A DNA stretch of 64,000 bases from positions 62,001 to 126,000 of the forward strand of contig JROE01000002.1 in NCBI GenBank assembly GCA_000783305.1, read 5' to 3'. Below are positions 35,956-45,449 of the stretch, one piece after another. Both the position numbers and the translations under genes were made by a program. The notes under the pieces are model-generated. The model was not told the DNA's origin and made no database searches. It saw only the letters and a program-made list of their open reading frames with translations. Origin of the DNA: Sphingobacteriaceae bacterium DW12 (lineage in GTDB: Bacteria > Bacteroidota > Bacteroidia > Sphingobacteriales > Sphingobacteriaceae). How positions within the stretch are numbered: position 1 is the first letter of the stretch; each line of letters starts with the position of its first letter.

Positions 35956-37413
35956 GTTCGGAATATTTTCCAAGATTTCCAGTATAAATTTCCAGAATTT
36001 CTGAACAGAAGGAATTGAAACGCGTTCCGCAGGTGAGTGTGCACCCAATATCGTCGGTCCGAAAGATATCATATCCATTTTTGGATAATTCCGACCAAGG
36101 ATACCACATTCTAGTCCGGCATGGCAAGCGACTACTTTTGGTTGCGTATCATGCTGACGTTCATATATACGAGTCAGTAAGCTCAAAATCTCGGAATTGG
36201 GATTAGGATTCCACCCAGGATAGTCGCCGGAAAAGCTCACCTCCGCGCCCATCAATTCAAAAGTAGACTTTAGCGCATTCGCTAAATCGTACTTTGCTGA
36301 CTCAACAGACGATCTAGTTAGGCATTTCACAGCTATCTTACCCTCGCGCACCTCAATATTCGCGATATTATTAGAAGTTTCGACCAGATTATCAAAATCA
36401 TTGCTCATTCTATACACGCCATTCGGCGCAGCATATATTGCCTTAATCAGGTTTTCTTGTATATCCACCGGTAGTACGGTCACTGGGATATGTTCACTAT
36501 CCTCAATCTGGATCTGTAGACCAGGATCTACCGTTTTATATTCGAGAACTATTGCATTAATCAATACAACCAGTTCGTCCCTAAATAAATTCACTTTTGT
36601 ATCGGGCACCATTACCTTTGCAACGCTTTCCCGCGGAATCGCATTCCTAAGACCTCCTCCCTTGATCTCGGATATACGTAACCCATATTTAGCATATGTA
36701 TCGTAAAGTATCCGGTTCATAATCTTATTGGCATTACCAAGGCCCTTATGTATTTCCATTCCGGAATGGCCGCCATTCAATCCCTTCACGGTAATCGTGA
36801 GCGGCATATATCCGTTCAATACAGGATCAGAACTGTACGTTTTGATTGCAGTGACATCAATCCCTCCAGCACAACCAATATCAATCTCATTATCATCCTC
36901 AGTATCTAAGTTCAGTAGGATTTCACCATGCAACATCCCCCCTTGTAAGCCAAAGGCGCCTGTCATCCCCGTCTCTTCGTCTACTGTAAATAAGGCATCA
37001 ATAGCAGGATGTGCTATAGTAGTTGATTCAAGAATGGCCATGATAGTCGCTACGCCGAGTCCATTATCGGCACCTAAAGTTGTTCCTTCGGCCTTCACCC
37101 AATCACCATCCACAAACATTTTAATCCCCTCATTCTCAAAATCAAATACAGTATCATTATTTTTCTGATGTACCATATCTAGATGCGATTGCAAGACAAT
37201 ACCCTTTCTATTTTCCATTCCAGCTGACGCAGGCTTCCTAATGACTACATTTCCAGTGTCATCCCTTAAGGTCTCTAGACCTAGAGATTTACCAAAATCC
37301 ATAATGAATACAATAACTCTTTCCTCCTTCTTCGAAGCCCTAGGCACCGCGTTCAGCAGGCTAAAGTTCTTCCAGATCGAAGCCGGTTCCAACATCAATA
37401 TTTCTTGACTCAT
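35950..37413 (-). CDS. pepD: aminoacyl-histidine dipeptidase (M20 family)
   Basis: Protein of 487 residues of the cytosolic beta-alanyl dipeptidase/PepD group. Metal-site regions are visible: QSHLDMVHQKN (His), TLGADNGLGVA (Asp), TVDEETGMTGA (Glu pair), NLDTEDDNEIDIGCAGG and ACHAGLECGILG near the end. It hydrolyses dipeptides such as Xaa-His. A -7 box (TACATTTG on the minus strand, 37431-37438) lies 18 bases ahead of the ATG. Confidence 0.92.
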   Translation of the reverse strand: MSQEILMLEPASIWKNFSLLNAVPRASKKEERVIVFIMDFGKSLGLETLRDDTGNVVIRKPASAGMENRKGIVLQSHLDMVHQKNNDTVFDFENEGIKMFVDGDWVKAEGTTLGADNGLGVATIMAILESTTIAHPAIDALFTVDEETGMTGAFGLQGGMLHGEILLNLDTEDDNEIDIGCAGGIDVTAIKTYSSDPVLNGYMPLTITVKGLNGGHSGMEIHKGLGNANKIMNRILYDTYAKYGLRISEIKGGGLRNAIPRESVAKVMVPDTKVNLFRDELVVLINAIVLEYKTVDPGLQIQIEDSEHIPVTVLPVDIQENLIKAIYAAPNGVYRMSNDFDNLVETSNNIANIEVREGKIAVKCLTRSSVESAKYDLANALKSTFELMGAEVSFSGDYPGWNPNPNSEILSLLTRIYERQHDTQPKVVACHAGLECGILGRNYPKMDMISFGPTILGAHSPAERVSIPSVQKFWKFILEILENIPNK

Positions 37414-37430
37414 AACAATTCAATTTTATG

Positions 37431-37438
37431 CAAATGTA
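37431..37438 (-). promoter_or_regulatory. -7 box of the pepD promoter
   Basis: TACATTTG on the minus strand, a full match to TAnnTTTG; the leader would be very short (about 13 bases). The -33 element is not seen. Confidence 0.4.
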
Positions 37439-37589
37439 ACGATAATAAATTTCTATATTCGGCTTATAGAATATCCAAGTAGCTACCACGGGACTTACAC
37501 TAGCGGCTACAATTATCTAATAAATTCGTTATACTCGGGTTTGGAATTGCCAACTGACGGACGAACATTGACAAACAGATTATACACAT

Positions 37590-38186
37590 ATGAAATCTTC
37601 AAAGGAATTAATGCTGGCTTCCGAGCCCTATCGTGCAATGGGAAATGAGCTATTTTTAGAACGTCAGCATGCCAAAACAGAGTTACATGCATACAACTAC
37701 CTCGCTCCTACCAAAGTACGCGAGCGCAATCAGATTTTGAAAAGACTACTGGGCAGCACCGGATCAAGATTTTTCATAGAGCCCCCATTTCATTGTGATT
37801 ATGGTTACAACATTCAGCTTGGCGAAAACTTTTATGCAAACTATAATTGTACCATATTAGATGGTGCCAGAGTCAGCATTGGCGACAATGTAATGTTTGG
37901 CCCCAACGTCAACCTTTACACCGCTGGGCATCCTATTCACTTTGAGCCCCGCAATGAGGGGTGGGAATATGCACTACCCATAATCATTGGTGCCAATGTA
38001 TGGGTGGGTGGCAATACAGTCATCAATCCCGGCATTACAATCGGGGAGAATACTGTCATTGGATCTGGATCGGTTATCACGAAAGATATACCCGCCAACG
38101 TTATCGCTGTCGGGAATCCATGCCGTGTTTTGCGTGCAATTACAGACGAAGACAAAAAATTTTACTTCAAAAACAGACCCTTTTAA
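37590..38186 (+). CDS. maa: maltose/galactoside O-acetyltransferase family
   Basis: Protein of 198 residues with an N-terminal Mac domain (KSSKELMLASEPYRAMGNELFLERQHAK) and a left-handed beta-helix of hexapeptide repeats (NYNCTILDGARVSIGDNVMFGPNV, NVWVGGNTVINPGITIGENTVIGSGSVI). The catalytic His is in YTAGHPIHFE. It transfers acetyl from acetyl-CoA to sugars. It is convergent with the 2H-type gene, two bases apart. Confidence 0.92.
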   Translation: MKSSKELMLASEPYRAMGNELFLERQHAKTELHAYNYLAPTKVRERNQILKRLLGSTGSRFFIEPPFHCDYGYNIQLGENFYANYNCTILDGARVSIGDNVMFGPNVNLYTAGHPIHFEPRNEGWEYALPIIIGANVWVGGNTVINPGITIGENTVIGSGSVITKDIPANVIAVGNPCRVLRAITDEDKKFYFKNRPF

Positions 38187-38188
38187 TC

Positions 38189-38758
38189 CTAATTAAGCTC
38201 CAATCTCGTTTGGATTGGTTGGTTACGAGGTTCGCTTCTAAACTTAAACTCATCTGCGAAACGATACTGACTTGAGCCCTCATCAAAAATTCGAAGCACC
38301 ACACGATCACAAAAAAAGTTAATGCTAATGCTCTCAAAACGCTCCAACGCAATCGCCAATTTTTCTTGGTTTAACTTTCGAGCAATACTCATATGAGGAT
38401 TAGTACTAGCCGAATTTTTGACGTTCAATGAGTTGGCAAAGCGTTTGGTGATATCCCTTAGATAATCTTTAGAATAAGCCGTTGGCGCAATAAAAAAAGC
38501 TCCATTTTGTGGGAAAGCATCATATTTATCCAAATACACAAAATCGGGGCGTTCGGAATCTGCCAATTGCTTGAGTTTACGTTTAATTAAAGTCAGTTCC
38601 GCATCCGTCGCATTAAATTCGAGGATCGTAATATGCGCTTCAGAATTCTTACTATTATACCAGCCGATTATGCCAGCTAGGGCATCCTTTAAGTGTCGGA
38701 CCAACGCCATAGAACGAGAACAAGGCTGGAATACCAGCGAATAATGTTTACTTTCCAT
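38189..38758 (-). CDS. 2'-5' RNA ligase-like (2H phosphoesterase) protein
   Basis: Protein of 189 residues from the ATG at 38756-38758; a TTG two codons earlier is rejected. The two signature H-x-T/S-x motifs are HITI (about residue 43) and HMSI (about residue 122), spaced as in the 2H phosphoesterase superfamily. Members act on 2',3'-cyclic or 2',5'-linked RNA ends; the substrate here is unknown. Confidence 0.83.
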   Translation of the reverse strand: MESKHYSLVFQPCSRSMALVRHLKDALAGIIGWYNSKNSEAHITILEFNATDAELTLIKRKLKQLADSERPDFVYLDKYDAFPQNGAFFIAPTAYSKDYLRDITKRFANSLNVKNSASTNPHMSIARKLNQEKLAIALERFESISINFFCDRVVLRIFDEGSSQYRFADEFKFRSEPRNQPIQTRLELN

Positions 38759-39099
38759 ATCCAAATAATAATTGATATCATTATAACGCCACTCTTGCTA
38801 TAATATTTTATTGGACTGTATTTTTACTAGTTTGAAACCGATTTGTTACCTAAAAATGTTGACAAATTTCGCTAAACAATCTTATTGCACTCTATACGAT
38901 CTCACTGACAAACTCCATTAATTACTTTCCTTGACATTATAAAAATGCTATCTTACCTTAATATTTCAAAACATATAAACTATCCATCTAGCAGCAACTG
39001 TACATACATGACGACATAAACAACAGGCATCATACAAGCACCCACTAACAATAATTGGTTACACACTTCAATCATCCCTTACCAAGCAAGCATACATAT
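38759..39099. other. 341-base AT-rich gap without a gene
   Basis: Divergent region between the 2H-type gene and the DUF4846 lipoprotein gene. No perfect promoter box, hairpin or RNA gene was recognised. Confidence 0.3.
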
Positions 39100-39969
39100 A
39101 TGAATATATACAAACTAATATTACTGTCCCTTTTATCGATAGGTGCTCCTGTCTTTTCGTCTTGCCAACCCAGATCTACATCAACACCCGTCCATTCATC
39201 ATCCAGTAGCAAAGAAATCCCTTCCTCAAAGAGCACTCGTTCCAACGGTTACAACACTCAATACGTTAACGCGAGTGGGAAAACAGTTGAAGAACGCTTT
39301 ATTAGTCCAATAGGATACACGCGTAAATCTTTTAACTCGAGTGAATTTGGATATTTTCTTAGGCACCTTCCACTAAAAGGTATGGGTAGCCCTGTTCTAT
39401 ATTACAACGGCAGCGAGAAAGCGCCCAAACAAATATATGTAAGTGTGGTTGATTTACCGATAGGTAAAAGGGATTTGCACCAGTGCGCTGATGCAGTTAT
39501 GCGGCTACGTGCAGACTATCTTTATCAGCAAAAACGGTACAAGGAAATACATTTCAACTTTTTATCAGACTCCAAGCCCAGATACTATCTCAACTACATT
39601 AAAGGTGATTATTCGGCCGCCAAATATTGGAAGTATATGGAGTACATATTTGCTTATGCCAATACTTCGTCCCTTCACGATGAGCTTCCTCTTGTCACCT
39701 CTGTCAGAGATGTTCAGATTGGAGATACCTTTATTCAAAAGGGTTCGCCCATAGGCCACGCTGTAATTGTTATAGATTTGGTTGAAAATGACCAAGGTGA
39801 AAAACTAGTATTACTTGCTCAAAGCTATATGCCTGCCCAGGAGATTCAAGTCTTGAACAATCCCAGTGACAGCCAGCTCAGTCCTTGGTACAAACTTAAT
39901 GAGGGCAAGCTCCAAACACCCGAATGGTCATTTATGAGCAAGAATCTTCGAACATGGAACAATAGATAA
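39100..39969 (+). CDS. DUF4846 lipoprotein
   Basis: Protein of 289 residues from the ATG at 39100 (MNIYKLILLSLLSIGAPVFSSCQP), with a lipobox ending in SSC. A Ser/Thr-rich linker follows (about 25-50), then the DUF4846 domain (GYTRKSFNSSEFGYFLRHLPLKG, SVVDLPIGKRDLHQCADAVMRLRADYLY, GDTFIQKGSPIGHAVIVIDL, AQSYMPAQEIQVLNN). The conserved Cys, His and Gln-containing segments recall a papain-like fold, but I cannot confirm that. Function unknown; anchored in the envelope. Confidence 0.82.
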   Translation: MNIYKLILLSLLSIGAPVFSSCQPRSTSTPVHSSSSSKEIPSSKSTRSNGYNTQYVNASGKTVEERFISPIGYTRKSFNSSEFGYFLRHLPLKGMGSPVLYYNGSEKAPKQIYVSVVDLPIGKRDLHQCADAVMRLRADYLYQQKRYKEIHFNFLSDSKPRYYLNYIKGDYSAAKYWKYMEYIFAYANTSSLHDELPLVTSVRDVQIGDTFIQKGSPIGHAVIVIDLVENDQGEKLVLLAQSYMPAQEIQVLNNPSDSQLSPWYKLNEGKLQTPEWSFMSKNLRTWNNR

Positions 39970-40025
39970 CATTTTGATTTACAAAGATAATTTGGTATAT
40001 TGAGAGGGTATCAAAATCGATTATT

Positions 40026-40868
40026 ATGAAGCGAATCCTCTTTCCCACCGATTTTTCAGAAGCTGCTAACAACGCCTTTGTATATGCATTGCATTTAGCT
40101 AAGAGTATAAATGCTTCGGTATATGTGCTACATGTTTATGAATTACCTATTTACTCCAGCATGTATGCCGGTCAATTAGATTATGTCCAAAAACTATATC
40201 AAGACCTAGAGCTTGATAAATTTGACAACTACAAAGACAAGGTGCCGCAGTTGCACAACATCGCTAAGCAATATAATCTAGACGATATTGAAATATCATT
40301 TATCTTCGAAAAAGGCCTCTTTCAGGACGTTATCAGAACTGTTATGAAAAGAGATGCAATTGATATGGTCGTCATGGGTACTACTGGATTAAACTCCGCA
40401 AACGGCACGCTCATAGGATCCAATACCGTCAACCTTATTAGATCAGTGTCTCAACCAGTGTTGAGCGTACCTCGTTTAGCGAAGTTCGAAGGAATTAAAT
40501 CCATTGGATTTACCACCCTATTTAGAGATGCTGACAAGGAGCCTTTAACAGAGTTGTTGAAAATAGCTGATTTTTTTCAGGCACAGGTAAAGCTCTTACA
40601 CGTACAGACTAAAGAGAACGAATCGATACCTCAACTTTTGGAAGAATGGAAAGCCATATTTAATCACGAACGCTTATCCTTCCATATCATCAATAGTAAA
40701 GACGTAGAAAGTACCGCCTTACAATTTATTATTGACGAAAGCATTGATTTTTTGACGGTTGTCAAACGAAATCGTAATTTCTTCGACCGTCTTTTCAATT
40801 CGAGCATGAGTCAAAAATTGGCCTATCATTCGACAATCCCCGTTCTCGTAATTCGGGAAGGAGCATAG
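40026..40868 (+). CDS. tandem universal stress protein
   Basis: Protein of 280 residues made of two Usp domains (about 1-145 and 150-280). The first has the ATP-binding signature G-x2-G-x9-G-S/T as GTTGLNSANGTLIGSN; the second lacks it and ends with KLAYHSTIPVLVIRE. So probably only the first domain binds nucleotide. It is followed by the NlpE-like gene after 46 bases, same strand. Confidence 0.9.
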   Translation: MKRILFPTDFSEAANNAFVYALHLAKSINASVYVLHVYELPIYSSMYAGQLDYVQKLYQDLELDKFDNYKDKVPQLHNIAKQYNLDDIEISFIFEKGLFQDVIRTVMKRDAIDMVVMGTTGLNSANGTLIGSNTVNLIRSVSQPVLSVPRLAKFEGIKSIGFTTLFRDADKEPLTELLKIADFFQAQVKLLHVQTKENESIPQLLEEWKAIFNHERLSFHIINSKDVESTALQFIIDESIDFLTVVKRNRNFFDRLFNSSMSQKLAYHSTIPVLVIREGA

Positions 40869-40914
40869 AAGTACAGTTTTTGAACTATTTAGATAACATA
40901 ACATAGATTAGCAT

Positions 40915-41388
40915 ATGAGATATTTATTATTGGGCCTTTTGGCCGCCAACATGATTTTATTTTCATGTCAAAACACCTCGAAGCAGACTTCAAGCGCCAT
41001 TGCAGATTCCAATGGCACAAATGGCACGATCGATTCAACAACGCACACAGGAGTAGACCATACTCACAACAGTCAGAACGCGTTGGACTGGGATGGCGAG
41101 TACGAGGGTACTATCCCATGTGCAGATTGTGAAGGTATCAAAACTAACCTAATCATTCATATGGACAAAACGTACTCTAAAAAGATGGAATATTTGGGGA
41201 AAGAATCTGCTATTTTTTCTGAAGAAGGAACGTTTACATGGGACGATAGTGGCAGTATCATTACACTCAAACTAAAAGATGGAGTTGAAAAATACAAGGT
41301 GGGTGAAGGTCGCATCTGGATGCTCGATCAAGAAGGCAATGCCGTCACCGGCAATTTAGCTGATCACTATATTTTAACGAAACAGTAG
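40915..41388 (+). CDS. NlpE-like copper-resistance lipoprotein
   Basis: Protein of 157 residues. Lipobox NMILFSC gives a lipid-anchored Cys at about residue 18. A linker rich in Ser, Thr and His (STTHTGVDHTHNSQ) leads to the NlpE N-terminal domain: DWDGEYEGTIPCADCEGIKTNLIIHMDKTY, with the C-x-x-C pair of the family, and GTFTWDDSGSIITLKL. NlpE relatives sense or tolerate copper and surface contact. It ends at a good terminator. Confidence 0.85.
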   Translation: MRYLLLGLLAANMILFSCQNTSKQTSSAIADSNGTNGTIDSTTHTGVDHTHNSQNALDWDGEYEGTIPCADCEGIKTNLIIHMDKTYSKKMEYLGKESAIFSEEGTFTWDDSGSIITLKLKDGVEKYKVGEGRIWMLDQEGNAVTGNLADHYILTKQ

Positions 41389-41407
41389 CCGCTCATCTGG
41401 CGCTATA

Positions 41408-41439
41408 AAAAAACGGGAAGCTTAGGCATCCCGTTTTTT
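41408..41439. terminator. bidirectional terminator between NlpE-like and L,D-transpeptidase genes
   Basis: Arms AAAAAACGGGA (41408-41418) and TCCCGTTTTTT (41429-41439), perfect over 11 bases with a 10-base loop; T-run on one side and A-run on the other. Confidence 0.85.
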
Positions 41440-41440
41440 C

Positions 41441-42913
41441 TTATATCGTCTTTGGCAAGTATTTTTTCATCGCCTTCCTCAAGCGTTCGTCATATCCATA
41501 GACGTCTGGAGCTTTGTAAAGCTCTCCTTCATCATTTAACCAGGTGGTATAGTAAGTGATATAAACCGGAATATGCTTTTTCATCTTCACCCACCGACTG
41601 ACGTTCAACGTGTCAACTATTTCAGATGCTATCTGCGCAGCTATTTCTTCGTCATCTATAAGAAAAGAAGCTAAAGCAGCTGGCTTCTCTACGCGTACAC
41701 ATCCATGGCTGACTGCCCGATTCTTCGCTGAAAACATGTGCTTGGCAGGTGTGTCATGTAGGTATATCGCATACGGATTTGAAAAAATAAATTTGATGCT
41801 ACCTAGAGAATTATCTGTCCCCGGGTTCTGCTTAAACCTGAAATTCAGAACAGAATCCGCGGACCAATTCACTGTGCTGGGATCCACGAGTTGTCCCTTT
41901 TTGTTATATGCGACCATATTACGAGATTCGAGATAATCCGGATTAGCACGCAAACTAGCTATCAATTCCTTCTTGACTATACTGCTGGGGATATTCCAAA
42001 CCGGATTTACCTGCATTCTATCCAACTGTCCACTCATCACAGGTGTCTCATGATTGCTTCCCCCCTCGCCTCTTTTCGCAAACGGCGCGTAAGTTGTTTC
42101 GCCAACACAGATATTCATGACATCCTCCACCCTACTATTAGCAACCATCTTCAGCTTTTGCTCCGGAATATTCACAAACACATATTTATCCGGAAAATCG
42201 GTATTCATCCACCTTAATTTTTCCATCAAAAGATAAATATCCTCACGAGCTTGACTTGATAAGCCTTTCGATACCAATATTTTCTGTAATTTAAGGTAAT
42301 AGGAATGAGTAGGTTGAATTGAAGGCAGCAATTTGCACATATCTATACTGTCTAATACTTTGCGCGCATATGAAATTGTCATCCGATTTTGCTTCTCAAA
42401 ATATCGGCCATACAAGCGTTTTGGATTGACAGCTCCATGTTGCAATGCATTCACATAGGTCACATAGCCATCTGCCCCCAATAGATCCAATCTGGCAAGC
42501 AGTGGGTATAAATCTTCCACTCTACCTGTTTTGGACGTACTGATATCCTTATACAAGCCCCTTATCTCCTCGGCATGAAAAGGTTCAGCCGATAGCCCGT
42601 GTTCGCCAATGGCTGCAAGAAAGGAATATAGTGTGTCAATTTTTCCTTGGGAAAGGTTCCGTCCAATAAAGGTCAACCCTTTTGAAGAATCCGCAAATTC
42701 GGCCATCCATTTTGGATTATTCAACTCAGTAGCCAATCGCTTTTGCTCAGTTTTAAAGACCGTGAAATAGGCCATTGTATCAAACTTACTGTAGTTCTTT
42801 TGTCCGAACTTCTCCACCAACTCATGCCCGAAGGATTCTACTTTTGGACTACTGCACGAATTAAATAGTAAAAGACCACCTAAAATAACTAAACTCAAAT
42901 GTATTTTGCTCAT
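41441..42913 (-). CDS. L,D-transpeptidase lipoprotein (YcbB-like)
   Basis: Protein of 490 residues from the ATG at 42911-42913, with a lipobox (LLLFNSCSS, Cys at about 20). The N-terminal half is helical; the YkuD catalytic domain is in the second half: KYVFVNIPEQKLKMV, VNPVWNIPSSIVKKE, and the active-site motif H-x15-SHGC (HDTPAKHMFSAKNRAVSHGC, about residue 400-420). It forms 3-3 cross-links in peptidoglycan or attaches proteins to it. A good promoter lies 90-120 bases upstream. Confidence 0.9.
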   Translation of the reverse strand: MSKIHLSLVILGGLLLFNSCSSPKVESFGHELVEKFGQKNYSKFDTMAYFTVFKTEQKRLATELNNPKWMAEFADSSKGLTFIGRNLSQGKIDTLYSFLAAIGEHGLSAEPFHAEEIRGLYKDISTSKTGRVEDLYPLLARLDLLGADGYVTYVNALQHGAVNPKRLYGRYFEKQNRMTISYARKVLDSIDMCKLLPSIQPTHSYYLKLQKILVSKGLSSQAREDIYLLMEKLRWMNTDFPDKYVFVNIPEQKLKMVANSRVEDVMNICVGETTYAPFAKRGEGGSNHETPVMSGQLDRMQVNPVWNIPSSIVKKELIASLRANPDYLESRNMVAYNKKGQLVDPSTVNWSADSVLNFRFKQNPGTDNSLGSIKFIFSNPYAIYLHDTPAKHMFSAKNRAVSHGCVRVEKPAALASFLIDDEEIAAQIASEIVDTLNVSRWVKMKKHIPVYITYYTTWLNDEGELYKAPDVYGYDERLRKAMKKYLPKTI

Positions 42914-43002
42914 ATCTTTGCTCAAATCACGGCGACGTTATCGCCCGCTGACTTTCTTATCAAATCTGTTGTCAGTTACAATCGTTAAGACAAAAGACAT
43001 TC

Positions 43003-43035
43003 CAAAGTTAAAAATTTAAGGTCTTTTTCTACAAA
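43003..43035 (-). promoter_or_regulatory. promoter of the L,D-transpeptidase gene
   Basis: On the minus strand: TTTG (43035-43032), 21-base spacer, TAACTTTG (43010-43003), fitting the Bacteroidota consensus. It directly abuts the end of the upstream GNAT gene; leader about 85 bases. Confidence 0.6.
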
Positions 43036-43326
43036 CTATTCTTCCGTATCTAATACATCTTGAAAAGCAATTGTCTTTTCGAATATAGAACGTGCAAACG
43101 GACATTGAGGAATTATTTTCATCTCATTCCGTCTCGCATAATCAACTACTTCTAAAATCAACTTTTTTCCAATCCCATGTCCAGAAAAATGGTCTCCCAC
43201 ATCCGTACTTTCAATAATCAGCTTGTCCTCACCATCCTCATAATAATGTATCTGTCCACTTTGCTGACCATCTAAGTAGGCTGTAAATACTCCATTTCTG
43301 CCGTTACTAGTTTGCTTGATATCCAT
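43036..43326 (-). CDS. small GNAT-like acetyltransferase (YjdJ type)
   Basis: Protein of 96 residues. The acetyl-CoA binding segment is DHFSGHGIGKKLILEVVDYARRNEMKIIPQCPFARSIFEK, the pattern of the short GNAT proteins of the YjdJ/GNAT_CG group. The acceptor is unknown. Transcribed in the same direction as the L,D-transpeptidase, but the latter seems to have its own promoter. Confidence 0.85.
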   Translation of the reverse strand: MDIKQTSNGRNGVFTAYLDGQQSGQIHYYEDGEDKLIIESTDVGDHFSGHGIGKKLILEVVDYARRNEMKIIPQCPFARSIFEKTIAFQDVLDTEE

Positions 43327-43491
43327 AATGCTTACATATTGATTATTTTAAAAGAATAACAAGTTTTCCATTATTTTGTTTATCCCCAGCCTCCTTAAAA
43401 TAGATTTAATTGAAAACTGGGGCTATGCACTAGTTTTACTTACAGCTGCCTACCACACAAGCGTTCCATTCCGCCGCTGAACTTTTATGGT

Positions 43492-43845
43492 TCAGGTATT
43501 TTCCTGCACAATTATTTTATCGATTACCTGAAGTTCCCTAACCTTGATTTCGGCATTTGTTCTTTTTACCCCGGAATTATCCACAAAATCCTTATACGTC
43601 AATGCCCCTTCGATCAATACATGGGTACCTTTAGTGCATTGCAATTCTACAGTTTTAACCAACCGTCCCCATACTACCAAATTGTGCCAATGAACATGAT
43701 CTGTCCACTCCCCTGATTCATTCTTTGAGAATTGGTGCGTAGCTATACGCAAAGCTGCCATTTTGCTTCCTGTTTTTGTCAATCTAATAATTGGTTCTAA
43801 ACCTAATCTACCCATCAATTGGATACTGTTTCGCATAGTGTTCAT
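43492..43845 (-). CDS. ssb: single-stranded DNA-binding protein, short paralogue
   Basis: Protein of 117 residues with the OB fold of bacterial SSB (NSIQLMGRLGLEPIIRLTKTGSKMAALRIATHQF, HWHNLVVWGRLVKTVELQCTKGTHVLIEGAL). The C-terminal acidic tail with the D-D-x-P-F ending, which binds partner proteins, is missing: it stops at IDKIIVQENT. It is therefore probably a secondary SSB, not the essential one. An alternative ATG (MRNSIQLMG) lies three codons in. Confidence 0.88.
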   Translation of the reverse strand: MNTMRNSIQLMGRLGLEPIIRLTKTGSKMAALRIATHQFSKNESGEWTDHVHWHNLVVWGRLVKTVELQCTKGTHVLIEGALTYKDFVDNSGVKRTNAEIKVRELQVIDKIIVQENT

Positions 43846-44032
43846 AGTATAAATGTTTAAATAGTTAATAATATTTGCTATCTTACTATCGCTTGGTCAC
43901 CTATTCATGACCAGCTTTAAAGCAATTACACAAAGTTGCCTATCAGTCGAATTGACAACTGGTATTTAACCATTTATTTGCGACAATAACCATTTGTAAA
44001 CGCTTATCGCTCAAATACAACAAACAACCGTT

Positions 44033-44395
44033 ATGGAAATACAGTTGAGACTTTGCCAAGAATGCAAAGAACAAATTAGAGGTCGGTCCGACAAACGATT
44101 TTGCGATGATGCTTGTCGCAACAACTACAACAATAAAATCAATAGTGATGCTAACAACTATGTCCGCCAGATCAATACGATACTAAGGAAAAATCGACGG
44201 GTCCTCGAAGAACTACTTGGACATGAGGATAAAAAAAAGACTAGCCGCGAACTACTCCTGACAAATGGATTTCAATTCAAATATTCGACTAACCAACACA
44301 CCACAAATAGAGGACATACCTATTATTTTGTTTATGAATACGGATACCTCCTGCTAGAGCAAGAGCTCGTTTTATTGGTCAAACGTCGCGATTAA
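44033..44395 (+). CDS. small protein with N-terminal zinc-finger-like motif
   Basis: Protein of 120 residues. Cys pattern LCQECKEQ, then RFCDDACRNNYNN: two C-x2-3-C pairs (residues 8, 11, 24, 28) as in a zinc ribbon of the type seen in small Bacteroidota proteins. The rest is helical and basic, ending LVLLVKRRD. It may bind nucleic acid; it is divergent from ssb, 187 bases away. Function unknown. Confidence 0.65.
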   Translation: MEIQLRLCQECKEQIRGRSDKRFCDDACRNNYNNKINSDANNYVRQINTILRKNRRVLEELLGHEDKKKTSRELLLTNGFQFKYSTNQHTTNRGHTYYFVYEYGYLLLEQELVLLVKRRD

Positions 44396-44521
44396 AATGT
44401 CATCCCAAAATAGCTAAAAATCACTTCAATGTAAGATTATGCAGCTTTTTCGACTTCCCGTGTCCATTAGTATTTCATGGAAGCTAGTTTTAGTAACTTT
44501 ACACCATATAAAAGCAATCAC

Positions 44522-45253
44522 ATGCAAAATACAGAAAAAAACAAAATGCAGGTCGAGATATGGAGTGATGTGATGTGTCCGTTTTGCTATATCGGAAAAC
44601 GTAACTTTGAAAACGCCCTCCATACATTTAGCGAACGAGATGATATCGAAATTACTTGGAAAAGCTTTCAATTAGACCCATCTCTTCCTCAAACAGAAGA
44701 ACTCAACCACCAGCAATACTTGATTGACCGAAAGGGTCTGCCTGCCGACCAAGTTAAATCCATGTTAGATCATGTGACCAACGTAGCTCGAGATGCAGGA
44801 TTGGATTTTCATTTTGAAAATGTAGTTACTGTAAATTCGTTCAATGCGCATCGAATTATTCAATTTGCCAAATCCAAAGGTCTGGGCGATACGGCTGAAG
44901 AATCTTTCTTCAACGCATACTTCAAAGATGGTAAAGATATTGCAAATCAGAACACGCTCCTAGAATTAGGAAAGGAAATTGGTTTGACCGACATAGAGAT
45001 AAAAGAAGCATTGACCAATGATGAGTATGCCTACAAAGTGTCACAAGATATACAGGAAGCACAATCCATTGGAGTCAAAGGTGTCCCTTTCTTTGTTTTC
45101 GACAGGAAATATGCTATATCTGGAGCACAACCTACCGACGCATTTACTGATACGCTGACCAAGTCATTTACAGAATGGCGTTTACAGCATCCGATTTCAT
45201 CCTTCGTAGTGTCAAATGGCCCCTCCTGTTCGCCAGATGGACATTGTGGATAA
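44522..45253 (+). CDS. DsbA family oxidoreductase (FrnE-like)
   Basis: Protein of about 243 residues from the ATG at 44522; ATGs at 44477 and 44546 are alternatives, and the last (MQVEIWSDVMCPFCYIG) fits the family start best. Active site C-P-F-C in SDVMCPFCYIGKRNFE, cis-Pro loop GVKGVPFFVFDRKYAISGAQ. No signal peptide, so it is cytoplasmic, as in the FrnE/2-hydroxychromene-2-carboxylate isomerase-like group. Function is probably thiol-disulfide exchange. Confidence 0.88.
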   Translation: MQNTEKNKMQVEIWSDVMCPFCYIGKRNFENALHTFSERDDIEITWKSFQLDPSLPQTEELNHQQYLIDRKGLPADQVKSMLDHVTNVARDAGLDFHFENVVTVNSFNAHRIIQFAKSKGLGDTAEESFFNAYFKDGKDIANQNTLLELGKEIGLTDIEIKEALTNDEYAYKVSQDIQEAQSIGVKGVPFFVFDRKYAISGAQPTDAFTDTLTKSFTEWRLQHPISSFVVSNGPSCSPDGHCG

Positions 45254-45268
45254 GGACAATAAACGACC

Positions 45269-45305
45269 AAAAAGCAATCTAAAAATAAGCGTTAGATTGC
45301 TTTTT
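45269..45305 (+). terminator. terminator of the DsbA-family gene
   Basis: Arms AAAAAGCAATCTA (45269-45281) and TAGATTGCTTTTT (45293-45305), perfect over 13 bases with an 11-base loop. Confidence 0.85.
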
Positions 45306-45449
45306 CTATACGTCTTAAAGAAAGCCCAATTTCCAATATGGATCTTTCCCTCTCAACAGCAGCCAAAGGGAAGTCTTGGAAGTACCTTTAGAGTTGGAGT
45401 TGAGAATAGTATGAGTTATTCCAGAATTACAGATATGTTATGCACTTTT

